Positions 14,869 through 21,816 of a stretch of DNA of 21,816 nt are shown here, one piece after another. Numbering within the stretch: position 1 is the stretch's first letter; the number at the start of each line of letters is the position of its first letter. Origin of the DNA: Thermoanaerobacterium thermosulfurigenes (GTDB taxonomy: Bacteria; Bacillota; Thermoanaerobacteria; Thermoanaerobacterales; Thermoanaerobacteraceae); the NCBI RefSeq assembly GCF_051201035.1, contig NZ_JBPODR010000031.1, positions 1-21,816 on the forward strand. The letters run 5' to 3'. The translations under genes were made by a program, and so were the position numbers. The notes beneath the pieces are model-generated. The model did not search any database. It was not told the DNA's origin and saw only the letters and a program-made list of their open reading frames with translations.

Positions 14869-14904
14869 AAAAATAGAGGTAAAACCTCTATTTTTTTATT
14901 CTAC
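14860..14904. terminator. 45-bp perfect palindrome, bidirectional terminator covering both stop codons
   Basis: Bases 14860-14880 and 14884-14904 are exact inverted copies of 21 bases around an AAA loop. Each arm carries T-runs when read outward, so it can end transcription in both directions. Each arm also encodes V-E-stop: the DUF1634 protein on the plus strand and RicT on the minus strand end with the same codons (GTA GAA TAA). Confidence 0.92.
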
Positions 14905-15780
14905 AAAATCACTTCCCAATATTTCTTCATAAATTTCAGAAATCTCGTCTTTTTTATCGTCTTGGCTTTCTTCTATGACTACGACATCTTCTGGGTCGTA
15001 CTCTTTCGTTATCTCTATTCCTTCAGCATTTTTCATCTTTACTTTAAGTTTCTTTCTTACAACATCAACCTCCGCTATCCTCATCTCTTTGTCATCGACT
15101 TTTATAAGACTTCCTACAGAAGGCAGCTCTGATCTAACTTCTTCGTAAGTATCCTGCTCATATTTTAGGCAACACATTAATCTGCCACATAATCCTGAAA
15201 TCTTAGTAGGGTTAAGTGAAAGATTCTGATCCTTTGCCATCTTAATCGATACAGGCTCGAAATCCCCTAAAAATGTCACGCAACAAAGAGGTCTGCCACA
15301 AGGACCTAAACCGCCTACAATCTTTGACTCATCCCTTACACCTATTTGCCTAAGCTCTATTCTCGTTTTAAAAACTGCAGCAAGGTCTTTTACAAGATCT
15401 CTGAAATCTATCCTGCCATCAGCAGTAAAGTAGAAGATTATCTTGTTGTTGTCAAAAGTGTACTCAACATCTATTAACTTCATGTCAAGGTTATGCTCTT
15501 TTATCATGTCCAAGCAAACTCCGAATGCTTCCGCTTCACAGGCTCTATTCTCCTTGTAATGCTCATAGTCCTCATCTGTCGCAATCCTAAGAACCATCTT
15601 AAGTGGAGCTATAATCTCATCGTCGTCAACCTCTCGTTTGCCTACCACGACTTCACCAAACTCTACTCCCCTGGCTGTCTCCACTATGACATTATCACCT
15701 ACATTTATAGGCAAATCACCTGGATCGAAGTAATATATCTTACCGGCTTTTTTAAACCGAACTCCTACAACTGTATACAA
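14896..15780 (-). CDS. ricT: PSP1-domain protein RicT (YaaT), RNase Y / sporulation regulator
   Basis: In B. subtilis RicT (YaaT) works with RicA and RicF in a complex that carries iron-sulfur clusters, guides RNase Y mRNA cleavage and promotes sporulation, biofilm and competence. The 294-residue protein has the PSP1 core and the two conserved cysteine motifs PCGRPLCC (Cys161, 166, 167) and LCGRLMCC (Cys198, 203, 204), plus an acidic tail. The start is TTG at 15780, with AGGAGG 7 bases upstream. It is the last gene of the decarboxylase-tmk-darA-yaaR-holB-ricT operon, 11 bases after holB. Its last codons lie in the shared palindrome. The RicA and RicF genes are not in the window. Confidence 0.94.
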   Translation of the reverse strand: MYTVVGVRFKKAGKIYYFDPGDLPINVGDNVIVETARGVEFGEVVVGKREVDDDEIIAPLKMVLRIATDEDYEHYKENRACEAEAFGVCLDMIKEHNLDMKLIDVEYTFDNNKIIFYFTADGRIDFRDLVKDLAAVFKTRIELRQIGVRDESKIVGGLGPCGRPLCCVTFLGDFEPVSIKMAKDQNLSLNPTKISGLCGRLMCCLKYEQDTYEEVRSELPSVGSLIKVDDKEMRIAEVDVVRKKLKVKMKNAEGIEITKEYDPEDVVVIEESQDDKKDEISEIYEEILGSDFVE

Positions 15781-15791
15781 AATAAAACCTC

Positions 15792-16751
15792 CTAAATGCT
15801 TAAGAGAAATTTTTCAATGGCCATTTGATAATTGACGTTTGTCTTAAGATTGAATATAAGATCTTCTATCTCATTTATTATATTATTAAGCTTAGGCCCT
15901 GTCAAATCATTTGAAATTGCTTTAAGTTTATCTATCATATCTTTGTTTATAACGCTTCTTTCATCACTAAAGTTTAAAACCATAATATCCCTTACGTAAG
16001 AAAGCATTATATCAATTACATCATCAATCATTTCTCTGTTTTCATCGAAAAATCTAAATCTATCAAGCCTTAAAGCCCTGTCGCTTTTTAATAAGCTTTC
16101 CAATACATCCCAGACTTCATTCCTTATAATTGAATACTTCTCATCAGTCAACAAATCCGCCTTGCCATAGTTGCCGCAAGCAACAGATGAAATTTTTTTA
16201 GCTTCACTTGCATTGACGTTTTTCTCATTTACAAGATAATCCTCTATAACATCATCCGACTCTCTATTAAACCTTATTGTCTCGCATCTTGATACAATTG
16301 TAGGTAAAAGGCCATCCATTTTAGACGCTGTCAATATGAATAAAACGTGCAAAGGAGGTTCCTCTAAAGTCTTGAGAATGCTATTTTGAGATTGCTCTGT
16401 CATTTTCTCTGCTTCTTTTATTATGAAAATCTTTTTGTATGAATTATACGGTTTAATATAGGCATTGCTTATGACAGTATTTCTCAATGTATCCACTTTT
16501 ATTGAGCTTCCATCAGGCTCTATAAAGAAAATATCAGGGTGATTGCCTGATACAAATTGAACGCATGAATGGCAACTGAAGCATGGCTTAGGACTTTTAA
16601 CACAATTTACCATCATGGCAAAATACTTTGCCATGTATTCTTTGCCCAACCCACTTTCTCCAACAAAAAGGTATGCATTTGCTATTTTCCCTGAATTTAT
16701 AATTTTATTAAACAATTCTAAAATGTTTTTGTGACCGTAAATTTTGTGCAT
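15792..16751 (-). CDS. holB: DNA polymerase III delta' subunit
   Basis: Delta' is part of the clamp loader that places the sliding clamp on DNA during replication. The 319-residue AAA+ protein has a Walker A-like loop GESGLGKE (31-38), the zinc module with Cys50, 57, 60 and 63 (NCVKSPKPCFSCHSC), a segment of the TEQSQNSILKTLEEPP type, and the SRC motif (VSRCE) typical of clamp-loader subunits. The ATG at 16751 is preceded by AGGTGA. It lies 10 bases after the yaaR stop. The order yaaR-holB-yaaT is the same as in B. subtilis. Confidence 0.94.
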   Translation of the reverse strand: MHKIYGHKNILELFNKIINSGKIANAYLFVGESGLGKEYMAKYFAMMVNCVKSPKPCFSCHSCVQFVSGNHPDIFFIEPDGSSIKVDTLRNTVISNAYIKPYNSYKKIFIIKEAEKMTEQSQNSILKTLEEPPLHVLFILTASKMDGLLPTIVSRCETIRFNRESDDVIEDYLVNEKNVNASEAKKISSVACGNYGKADLLTDEKYSIIRNEVWDVLESLLKSDRALRLDRFRFFDENREMIDDVIDIMLSYVRDIMVLNFSDERSVINKDMIDKLKAISNDLTGPKLNNIINEIEDLIFNLKTNVNYQMAIEKFLLSI

Positions 16752-16761
16752 GAAGCTTCAC

Positions 16762-17205
16762 CTACGAATATATATCTATCAACAATCCCCTGATCTCCTC
16801 AATAGCGCTTAAAATATCAAGATTCTTCTTGTTTCCCTCTAAAAACTCCTTCGTCATAATCTCAAGTTTATCATTTACTTTTTCAACAATAGTGTAGATT
16901 TTTTTTCGTCCGTTTAGATTTATTGATTCCTTCTTGCTTTTTTGAAACATGCCATTTAAAGACTTCTGCAAGAACTCTTTAACTTTTCTCTTGTAAACCA
17001 TAAGGTTATCCAAGTTCATTTCCTCTTTCAATTTTTCAGCAGCATCATCAATATCATTAAGCATCTTATTTAACATGCTTTCTTCTACTTTGCTTATTTC
17101 GCTGTCAAAGATGTCTTCAAATTTTAAGGCAGAAGTCCTTTCACTTCTATCATCTTTTTCATAGCCTGTCATTATTTTATTGGAATTTATCTCTTGTATC
17201 TTCAT
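16762..17205 (-). CDS. YaaR family protein (DUF327)
   Basis: This small, highly charged, mostly helical protein of 147 residues has no membrane segment. It has the size, character and position of YaaR (DUF327), found between yaaQ and holB in many Firmicutes. The molecular role is unknown. I start at ATG 17205, since AGGTG lies 6 bases upstream and overlaps the darA stop; the GTG at 17214 is inside that site. Overlap of ribosome binding site and upstream stop points to coupled translation. A long helical stretch is present (EESMLNKMLNDIDDAAEKLK and following). Confidence 0.88.
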   Translation of the reverse strand: MKIQEINSNKIMTGYEKDDRSERTSALKFEDIFDSEISKVEESMLNKMLNDIDDAAEKLKEEMNLDNLMVYKRKVKEFLQKSLNGMFQKSKKESINLNGRKKIYTIVEKVNDKLEIMTKEFLEGNKKNLDILSAIEEIRGLLIDIYS

Positions 17206-17214
17206 AAAAAACAC

Positions 17215-17544
17215 CTATATCCTGAAAAATTTTTCTACATCGATGACAAAAACTGTAGCTCCACCGATAGAGACTTCAACAGGCTGCGGTATAAATATAT
17301 CAGTGGCTCCTCCCATAGGAGTCGGAGATGTGATTATTCTGTCCCTCGTTTTACACTTCTTTTCAATCACTTCAATAGCATCATCCAGCTTATCATCCTC
17401 TACACCTATCATAAGTGTCGTATTGCCAGATCTTAAAAATCCACCCGTAGAAGCAACTCTTGTAAAGCTGAACCCTTTTTCTGTAAGTCCATCCATAAGT
17501 CTTCTTACGTCTTCGTCTTGTACTATGGCAAAAATCAGTTTCAC
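17215..17544 (-). CDS. darA: cyclic-di-AMP receptor, PII-like (DarA/PstA, YaaQ)
   Basis: DarA is a trimeric PII-like protein that binds the second messenger c-di-AMP; its downstream partner is not settled. The protein has 109 residues, the same length as B. subtilis DarA, and the same conserved elements: MKLIFAIVQDED at the start, STGGFLRSGNTTLMIGVED in the middle, and SPTPMGGATD followed by PVEVSIGGATVFVIDVE near the end. The start is GTG 17544, with GGAGGGG 6 bases upstream. It follows tmk by 13 bases and is directly followed by yaaR. Confidence 0.95.
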   Translation of the reverse strand: MKLIFAIVQDEDVRRLMDGLTEKGFSFTRVASTGGFLRSGNTTLMIGVEDDKLDDAIEVIEKKCKTRDRIITSPTPMGGATDIFIPQPVEVSIGGATVFVIDVEKFFRI

Positions 17545-17557
17545 TTTTTTCCCCTCC

Positions 17558-18175
17558 TTAAATGATTTTGCTTACTTCATCAATTATAACCTTTTGTATA
17601 TAGTAAATATCATGCGTAGCATCTACAATAAAATACCTGCCTGGTTTTGACTTAATAAGCTTCATATATCCCGCATAGACTTTTTCATGAAATTCTGCAT
17701 CTTCTATCTCCAAGCGATCCTTGTCTTTTCTTCTGTCGATTCTCATTAAGGTATCTTTAGGCTTTATATCTAAGTACACAGTTAAATCAGGTACAAGTCC
17801 ATCTATGGCAATACTGTTAATCTCCTCTACAACCTCTACACCAAGTCCTCTCGCATATCCTTGGTATACAATTGAGCTGTCAACAAATCTGTCCAAAATC
17901 ACTATTTTCCCATCATTTAATGACGGTATTATCACTTCCTTTACAAGCTCTGCCCGAGATGCTGCATAAAGAAGTGCTTCCGCAGATGGAACTATATTGT
18001 TTTTTTTGTCAAGAAGTATTTCTCTGATTTTCTCGCCTATTGCTGTACCTCCAGGCTCTCTTAAAACAACAATATCTCGTCCAATCTCCAAAAGGTATTT
18101 TTTAAGCAGATTTATTTGCGTAGTTTTCCCACTGCCATCTATTCCTTCAAACGTTATGAGTTTTCCTTTGTACAT
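17558..18175 (-). CDS. tmk: thymidylate kinase
   Basis: Tmk phosphorylates dTMP to dTDP for DNA synthesis. The 205-residue protein has the P-loop GIDGSGKT (11-18), the dTMP-binding DRFVDSSIVYQGYARGLG segment and a basic lid (RIDRRKDKDRLE). The ATG at 18175 overlaps the TAA of the decarboxylase gene by one base (TAATG), so translation is probably coupled. The placement after a yaaO-type gene and before yaaQ is conserved with B. subtilis. Confidence 0.97.
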   Translation of the reverse strand: MYKGKLITFEGIDGSGKTTQINLLKKYLLEIGRDIVVLREPGGTAIGEKIREILLDKKNNIVPSAEALLYAASRAELVKEVIIPSLNDGKIVILDRFVDSSIVYQGYARGLGVEVVEEINSIAIDGLVPDLTVYLDIKPKDTLMRIDRRKDKDRLEIEDAEFHEKVYAGYMKLIKSKPGRYFIVDATHDIYYIQKVIIDEVSKII

Positions 18176-19596
18176 TATTTACACACCCGTATTTTTAAAT
18201 TATCAATGCCAATAACCTTTATACCTATATTATATAGTAATTTTATATATTGTACCATATCTTTTTTTATGAGTTCACCCGGACATAAAAGCGGAACACC
18301 CGGTGGATATGGAATTACATAATCAAGTGAAACCATGCCTACAGCATCATCCATGCTTACATATCTATACTCTTTATTTACCGCATCTTTTGGCTTCATA
18401 GCCATTTCAGGAATTTCTGGGCAACCGTTGCCATCAAAATAGCTTAATTTTTCGTTCCTTTTGTACTCTGAAAGACCTTTGACAGACTCTATTAGCTTGT
18501 CAAACGATGCTTCATCATCAGCTACAGTCATTATGGCAAGTATATTTCTGTAGTCAGACATTTCCATCTGAATGTTGAATTTTTCTCGCAGTATACTTTC
18601 CGCCACACTGCCGGATATGCCAAGTCCACTTACATTGATAGTAAGCTTTGTAGCATCGTAATCGTAAATTCCGTACTTGCCTATGACATCATCGCCAATA
18701 CACCTTACACCGTCTATCTCATTGATAAGCCTTCTTGCTTGAATCGATAGATCTAAACATTTATCAAGCAATGCTTTGCCTTCCCTCTCCATAAAATCTC
18801 TGGCTAAATCAATTGATGTCATCAAAATATAAGAAGGAGATGTTGATTGATAAAGGCTTAAGTAAAACCTTAATCTATCAATATCTATCCTATCTGTATT
18901 CACATGCAAAATTGAGCTTTGCGTAAATGCAGGCAAAGTTTTGTGAACACTTTCAATCACAATATCTGAACCAGCTTTAGATGCCGATAATGGCAATCTA
19001 TCAGAAAATGCAAAATGGGCCCCATGTGCCTCGTCTACTATCAATACCTTGTCGTATTTATGAACCAAATCCACCACTTTATTTATATCGACACAAAAAC
19101 CATAATAATTTGGATATGTAATGACCACTGCCTTTACGTTCTTATGTTTTATAAGGAGCTTTTCAAGTTCATCTATGGATATACCCATAGCTATGGCATC
19201 TTCATCGTCCATAAGCGGTTCTATATAAATTGGTATAGCACCAGTAAGTATCAATCCATTATAGACAGATCTATGAGAATTCCTTTGAACAACTACCATA
19301 TCACCATCATTCAAGACTGATGACATTGCTGCATATATTCCACACGTAGTTCCATTGACAAGAAAGAAAGATGATTTAGCTCCAAATGCTTTGGCAGCAA
19401 GTCTTTCTGCTTCTAAAATCGGTCCATGTGGATCGTGAAGATTGTCTGTCCCAGGAACTTCTGTCACATCTATTTTAGCAATGTTTTCTATGTATTTCCG
19501 GGAAATAATTTTCCCTTCTTTGTGGCCCGGCATATGATATGGCATTGTACCGTCTTCAACATATTTAATCAATGCTTCATAAAGCGGTGCTGTCAA
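18175..19596 (-). CDS. Orn/Lys/Arg decarboxylase family protein (YaaO-like)
   Basis: This PLP-dependent fold-type I enzyme probably decarboxylates a basic amino acid, feeding polyamine synthesis. The protein has 473 residues from the chosen start. It shows the N-terminal MPYHMPGHKEG motif, the PLP-binding DEAHGAHF (188-195) and the Schiff-base lysine in SVHKTLPA (Lys219), then a C-terminal domain with PPGVPLLCPGE. Arginine, lysine or ornithine as substrate cannot be told apart by eye; B. subtilis has both SpeA and YaaO of this type. The start is TTG 19596, with AAAGGTG 6 bases upstream; the GTG at 19605 lies in that site. An extended -10 (TGGTATTAT, near 19627-19635) is a possible promoter. 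It leads the tmk-holB-ricT operon. Confidence 0.9.
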   Translation of the reverse strand: MTAPLYEALIKYVEDGTMPYHMPGHKEGKIISRKYIENIAKIDVTEVPGTDNLHDPHGPILEAERLAAKAFGAKSSFFLVNGTTCGIYAAMSSVLNDGDMVVVQRNSHRSVYNGLILTGAIPIYIEPLMDDEDAIAMGISIDELEKLLIKHKNVKAVVITYPNYYGFCVDINKVVDLVHKYDKVLIVDEAHGAHFAFSDRLPLSASKAGSDIVIESVHKTLPAFTQSSILHVNTDRIDIDRLRFYLSLYQSTSPSYILMTSIDLARDFMEREGKALLDKCLDLSIQARRLINEIDGVRCIGDDVIGKYGIYDYDATKLTINVSGLGISGSVAESILREKFNIQMEMSDYRNILAIMTVADDEASFDKLIESVKGLSEYKRNEKLSYFDGNGCPEIPEMAMKPKDAVNKEYRYVSMDDAVGMVSLDYVIPYPPGVPLLCPGELIKKDMVQYIKLLYNIGIKVIGIDNLKIRVCK

Positions 19597-19655
19597 TTTT
19601 ATCACCTTTTCACGTATTATACATATATAATACCATATAACACTAATTATTGCCT

Positions 19656-19694
19656 ATAAAAAATATGAGGACATATTTCAACAGTCCTCATATT
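19656..19694 (-). terminator. terminator of gin
   Basis: On the minus strand AATATGAGGAC and GTCCTCATATT form a perfect 11-bp stem around an 11-base loop, followed by a T-run. The first arm lies in the last codons of the gene (Y-E-D) and the stop falls in the loop. Confidence 0.82.
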
Positions 19695-19887
19695 CAAAAT
19701 CTTTTTTGTAGTTGCGCCAGATATCTATCATCTTTTTTCTGTAATATTCGTACTTTGCATCATCTGGAGATATGTGAGCGATTATTTTCTGGCAGTCATT
19801 GCATAAAAATTCTCCCAATACATCGATACCGTCTGTCTTTTCATGATTGCATATAAAGCATTTTTTAGTTTTTAACATGCTTTCCAT
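19678..19887 (-). CDS. csfB: anti-sigma factor Gin (CsfB), inhibitor of sigma-G
   Basis: Gin is a small zinc protein that in B. subtilis holds sigma-G (and sigma-E) inactive in the wrong compartment or stage of sporulation. This 69-residue protein has two C-x2-C pairs (Cys10/13 and Cys29/32) and then the family's aromatic-basic stretch YEYYRKKMIDIW. Cysteine spacing and tail match CsfB. The start at 19887 has a modest GGTG site; the ATG at 19878 is a possible alternative. The position upstream of yaaO and tmk is like B. subtilis csfB. A sequence matching a sigma-F promoter lies upstream. Confidence 0.88.
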   Translation of the reverse strand: MESMLKTKKCFICNHEKTDGIDVLGEFLCNDCQKIIAHISPDDAKYEYYRKKMIDIWRNYKKDFEYEDC

Positions 19888-19920
19888 ATGCTACACCATC
19901 TTTCATAATATTCTAATATA

Positions 19921-19949
19921 ATTATTTCCATAGTAACCAGTATCTATAC
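19921..19949 (-). promoter_or_regulatory. candidate sigma-F (forespore) promoter of gin
   Basis: On the minus strand there is GTATA (19945-19949), a 15-base spacer and GGAAATAAT (19921-19929). This fits the B. subtilis sigma-F consensus GYWTA...GGNNANANT, with a spacing one base below the usual. The start would lie about 25 bases before the gene. B. subtilis csfB is transcribed by sigma-F. Confidence 0.6.
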
Positions 19950-19982
19950 GCTTTCTTATTAACATTATATTATTTTAAGAAT

Positions 19983-20023
19983 AAAAAAAGGCAGGTCTAA
20001 GTGCATTTTGCACCAAGCCCTGC
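19983..20023 (-). terminator. terminator of the glk-tag operon
   Basis: On the minus strand an outer stem GCAGG/CCTGC and an inner stem GTGCA/TGCAC with an AAA loop are separated by a partly paired internal region. Seven T follow. It lies 10 bases past the tag stop. Confidence 0.78.
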
Positions 20024-20032
20024 ATGTATTTT

Positions 20033-20605
20033 TTACGAGTTAAATTGCAATAGCTCCTTATGTCTGAAACACGATGTTATATGGTCATTTACAATTCCAA
20101 TCGCTTGCATGTGTGAATATATTATTGTGGATCCCACAAATTTAAACCCTCTTTTTTTAAGATCATTACTTATCTTATCAGATAATGATGTTTTAGCAGG
20201 TACTTCGTCAATGCTTTCCCAATAATTTATGATAGGCCTTCCATCAGTGAAACTCCAAATATACGTATCAAAACTACCAAATTCTCTTTGAATTTCTAAA
20301 AAGGCCTTAGCGTTTGCTATAGATGATTCTATTTTTCTTTTATTGCGAATAATGCCAACGTCATTTAAAAGCTCCTGCACCTTTTTCTCATCAAAGAGCG
20401 AAACTTTTTGTGGGTCAAATCCTCTATATGCCTTTCTGTAATTATCTCTTTTTTTAAGGATCGTAAGCCAATTTAATCCCGCCTGTGCCGATTCCAACAC
20501 TAAAAATTCAAAGTGAATCCTGTCGTCGTGTACTGGTACGCCCCACTCTGTATCGTGATATTTTATGTATATTTCATCTTTGAGACACCAAGGACATCTA
20601 TCCAT
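20033..20605 (-). CDS. tag: DNA-3-methyladenine glycosylase I
   Basis: Tag removes 3-methyladenine from alkylated DNA in base excision repair. The 190-residue protein is of normal length and has the N-terminal CPWC, YHDTEWGVP, the ESAQAGLNW motif and the C-terminal DHITSCFRH. Cys4 with downstream His and Cys residues would form the structural zinc site known in E. coli Tag. The start is ATG 20605, because AAGGAGG lies 6 bases upstream; the longer frame to 20638 runs into the glucokinase gene. The ribosome binding site overlaps the glk stop, so both are one operon, although the functions are unrelated. Confidence 0.95.
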   Translation of the reverse strand: MDRCPWCLKDEIYIKYHDTEWGVPVHDDRIHFEFLVLESAQAGLNWLTILKKRDNYRKAYRGFDPQKVSLFDEKKVQELLNDVGIIRNKRKIESSIANAKAFLEIQREFGSFDTYIWSFTDGRPIINYWESIDEVPAKTSLSDKISNDLKKRGFKFVGSTIIYSHMQAIGIVNDHITSCFRHKELLQFNS

Positions 20606-20615
20606 TTTTTCCTCC

Positions 20616-21563
20616 TTATAGTACCAGCGATGCTGCACCTATAAGCCCCACATTTCCACCAAGCTTCGCTTTAACAACTTTGCAAATCTGCCTATTTGGC
20701 TTTAATGCTCTTTCGTCAACTGTCCTCATCATTTTGTCATACAAGACATCCCATTGGCTTGACAATCCGCCACCTATTATTATAAGTTCCGGGTTATAAA
20801 ATGCCATTATGTTTACAATACCTATTCCCAAATAAAATGCTTCATTCTCAATAAGCTCTAAAGCCAATTTATCACCAGATTTTGCAGCATCAAAAATATC
20901 TTCTGCTTTTAATTCACCTGAAGGTTTGTCTTTGAGAATAGTATCTCTTCCAGATTCTATATGCTTTTTTGCAAATTTAACTAATGATGTGCCAGAAGCA
21001 TACGACTCTAAACACCCAGGATTGCCACAGTTGCACCATCTAGGCCCGTCAAAATTTATAGTGTGATGTCCAATCTCAGCAGCATTTGAATTTGCACCAT
21101 TGTACAATTTCCCATCAATTATCGCACCACCACCGATACCTGTGCTTACAGTCATATAAACAATATTATTTATTCCTTGTCCAGCACCAAATAAATATTC
21201 AGCAAGTGCAGCAGCATTAGCATCGTTGTTAAGTTTTATCTCCGTATCAAAATCTCTCTTTAATATGTCCACCAATGGGATGTCAATCCATCCTGGTAGA
21301 TTAGGAGGACATTCCACCACGCCTCTATCTGCATTCAAAGGTCCTGGAGCACCTATCCCAATGCCTGTAATCTGACTAACATCTATATTCAACTTATTCA
21401 AAGATTCTATTATGCTTTTCTTTATATTGTTTATAACGTGTTGAGGCCCTTTATCTGCCTCTGTAGGTACTTTTACATTGCACAAAATATTTCCATCAGC
21501 GTCCATAATGCCAGTATTTATCTTTGTACCACCAAGATCTACACCACAAGCAAACTTTTTCAT
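20616..21563 (-). CDS. glk: ROK-family glucokinase
   Basis: This cytoplasmic sugar kinase most likely phosphorylates glucose with ATP at the entry of glycolysis. The 315-residue protein has the ATP-binding GVDLGGTK (7-14), the catalytic Asp114 in NNDANAAA, the ROK signature region, and the zinc site GHH...CNCGNPGCLE (His166, Cys177, 179, 184). Length and motifs fit glucokinase better than a ROK repressor, since no DNA-binding domain is present. Other sugar substrates are possible. The ATG at 21563 has AGGAGG 7 bases upstream. It lies directly after the rRNA operon, which ends in its own terminator. Confidence 0.92.
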   Translation of the reverse strand: MKKFACGVDLGGTKINTGIMDADGNILCNVKVPTEADKGPQHVINNIKKSIIESLNKLNIDVSQITGIGIGAPGPLNADRGVVECPPNLPGWIDIPLVDILKRDFDTEIKLNNDANAAALAEYLFGAGQGINNIVYMTVSTGIGGGAIIDGKLYNGANSNAAEIGHHTINFDGPRWCNCGNPGCLESYASGTSLVKFAKKHIESGRDTILKDKPSGELKAEDIFDAAKSGDKLALELIENEAFYLGIGIVNIMAFYNPELIIIGGGLSSQWDVLYDKMMRTVDERALKPNRQICKVVKAKLGGNVGLIGAASLVL

Positions 21564-21604
21564 AAACACTCCTCCTAAGCAAATTTAAATTTTATTCTAC
21601 TTCT

Positions 21605-21633
21605 ATATTCGTATAGGTTTTCTAACTTGTCAA
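21605..21633 (-). promoter_or_regulatory. likely promoter of glk-tag
   Basis: A perfect -35 TTGACA lies at 21628-21633 on the minus strand, just after the rRNA operon terminator. With a 17-base spacer the -10 would be GAATAT (21605-21610), a poor match, so the exact -10 is uncertain. Confidence 0.5.
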
Positions 21634-21639
21634 TATAAA

Positions 21640-21667
21640 AATTAAAAACTCCTATTTAAGGAGTTTT
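21640..21667 (-). terminator. terminator of the rRNA operon
   Basis: On the minus strand AAAACTCCT and AGGAGTTTTT form a stem around a 5-base loop and end in a T-rich tract. It lies about 30 bases past the 5S rRNA. Confidence 0.85.
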
Positions 21668-21693
21668 GCTTAGGGGGCTAATATATGAAATTT

Positions 21694-21804
21694 TTACCGG
21701 CAGCGACCTACTCTCCCGAGAAATCAGTACCATCGGCGCTGGAGGGCTTCACTTCCGTGTTCGGTATGGGAACGGGTTTTTAACCTCCGCTATTGCCACC
21801 GGAA
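21694..21804 (-). rRNA. rrf: 5S ribosomal RNA
   Basis: The minus strand reads TTCCGGTGGCAATAGCGGAG at the 5' end, then the conserved CCCGTTCCCATACCGAACAC core, AGCGCCGATGGTACT, and GGGAGAGTAGGTCGCTGCCGG at the 3' end (last G inside the closing helix). The two ends (CCGG.GGC and GC.GCCGG) form helix I. Ends are estimated to within a few bases. It is the 3' gene of an rRNA operon whose other genes would lie to the right, outside the window. Confidence 0.95.
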
Positions 21805-21816
21805 ATCTTTTGTTCA

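Noticed and set aside
17180..17650. Plus-strand open frame of 156 codons over darA and tmk
   Set aside because: It is antisense to two well-supported genes and resembles no protein family.
1..21816. CRISPR array, tRNA genes, phage or plasmid functions
   Set aside because: No regularly spaced repeats, no tRNA-like cloverleaf with T-loop motifs, and no integrase, capsid or replication genes were seen.

Overview
The window looks like a chromosomal segment of a low-GC, endospore-forming, anaerobic Firmicute, most like Thermoanaerobacterium or Thermoanaerobacter. This is inferred from the strong AT bias, the sporulation genes (spmA, spmB, the Gin/CsfB anti-sigma factor, abrB with a Spo0A box), a methionine T-box leader, and a gene order matching the origin-proximal Bacillus subtilis block csfB-yaaO-tmk-yaaQ-yaaR-holB-yaaT-yabB-yabC-abrB-metS. 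Most genes are on the minus strand, so transcription runs right to left.

Right end, read in the direction of transcription: the 3' gene of an rRNA operon (5S rRNA) and its terminator; a two-gene operon of ROK glucokinase (glk) and DNA-3-methyladenine glycosylase I (tag); gin/csfB alone behind a sequence that fits a forespore sigma-F promoter; then a tight operon of Orn/Lys/Arg decarboxylase, tmk, the cyclic-di-AMP receptor darA (yaaQ), yaaR, holB and ricT (yaaT).

The centre (about 10.1 to 14.9 kb) is a plus-strand block that interrupts this order between ricT and the yabB-type methyltransferase. It holds a standalone arginine deiminase (arcA) and a three-gene operon: a large membrane protein with an alkaline-phosphatase-like ectodomain lacking the usual Asp-His metal pair, a TauE/SafE exporter, and a DUF1634 membrane protein. 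It ends in a perfect 45-bp palindrome that encodes the last codons and stops of both converging genes. This block is the least explained part of the window.

Left of it the conserved order resumes on the minus strand: yabB-type tRNA methyltransferase and rsmI, a cation diffusion facilitator with Fur-like sites, abrB on the plus strand, spmA-spmB, the CCA/poly(A) nucleotidyltransferase, and metG behind a Met T-box. Beyond metG is a self-regulated GntR(YtrA-type)-ABC ATPase-permease cassette. It is bracketed by a perfect 20-bp direct repeat of the metG 3' end, which suggests it was inserted or rearranged there. The first 200 bases hold no clear gene; they contain a strong hairpin and what may be the end of an insertion sequence.

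Several ORFs have a better start than the longest-ORF start, judged by Shine-Dalgarno position. Five genes appear to start with TTG. No tRNA, CRISPR array or intact transposase was found.
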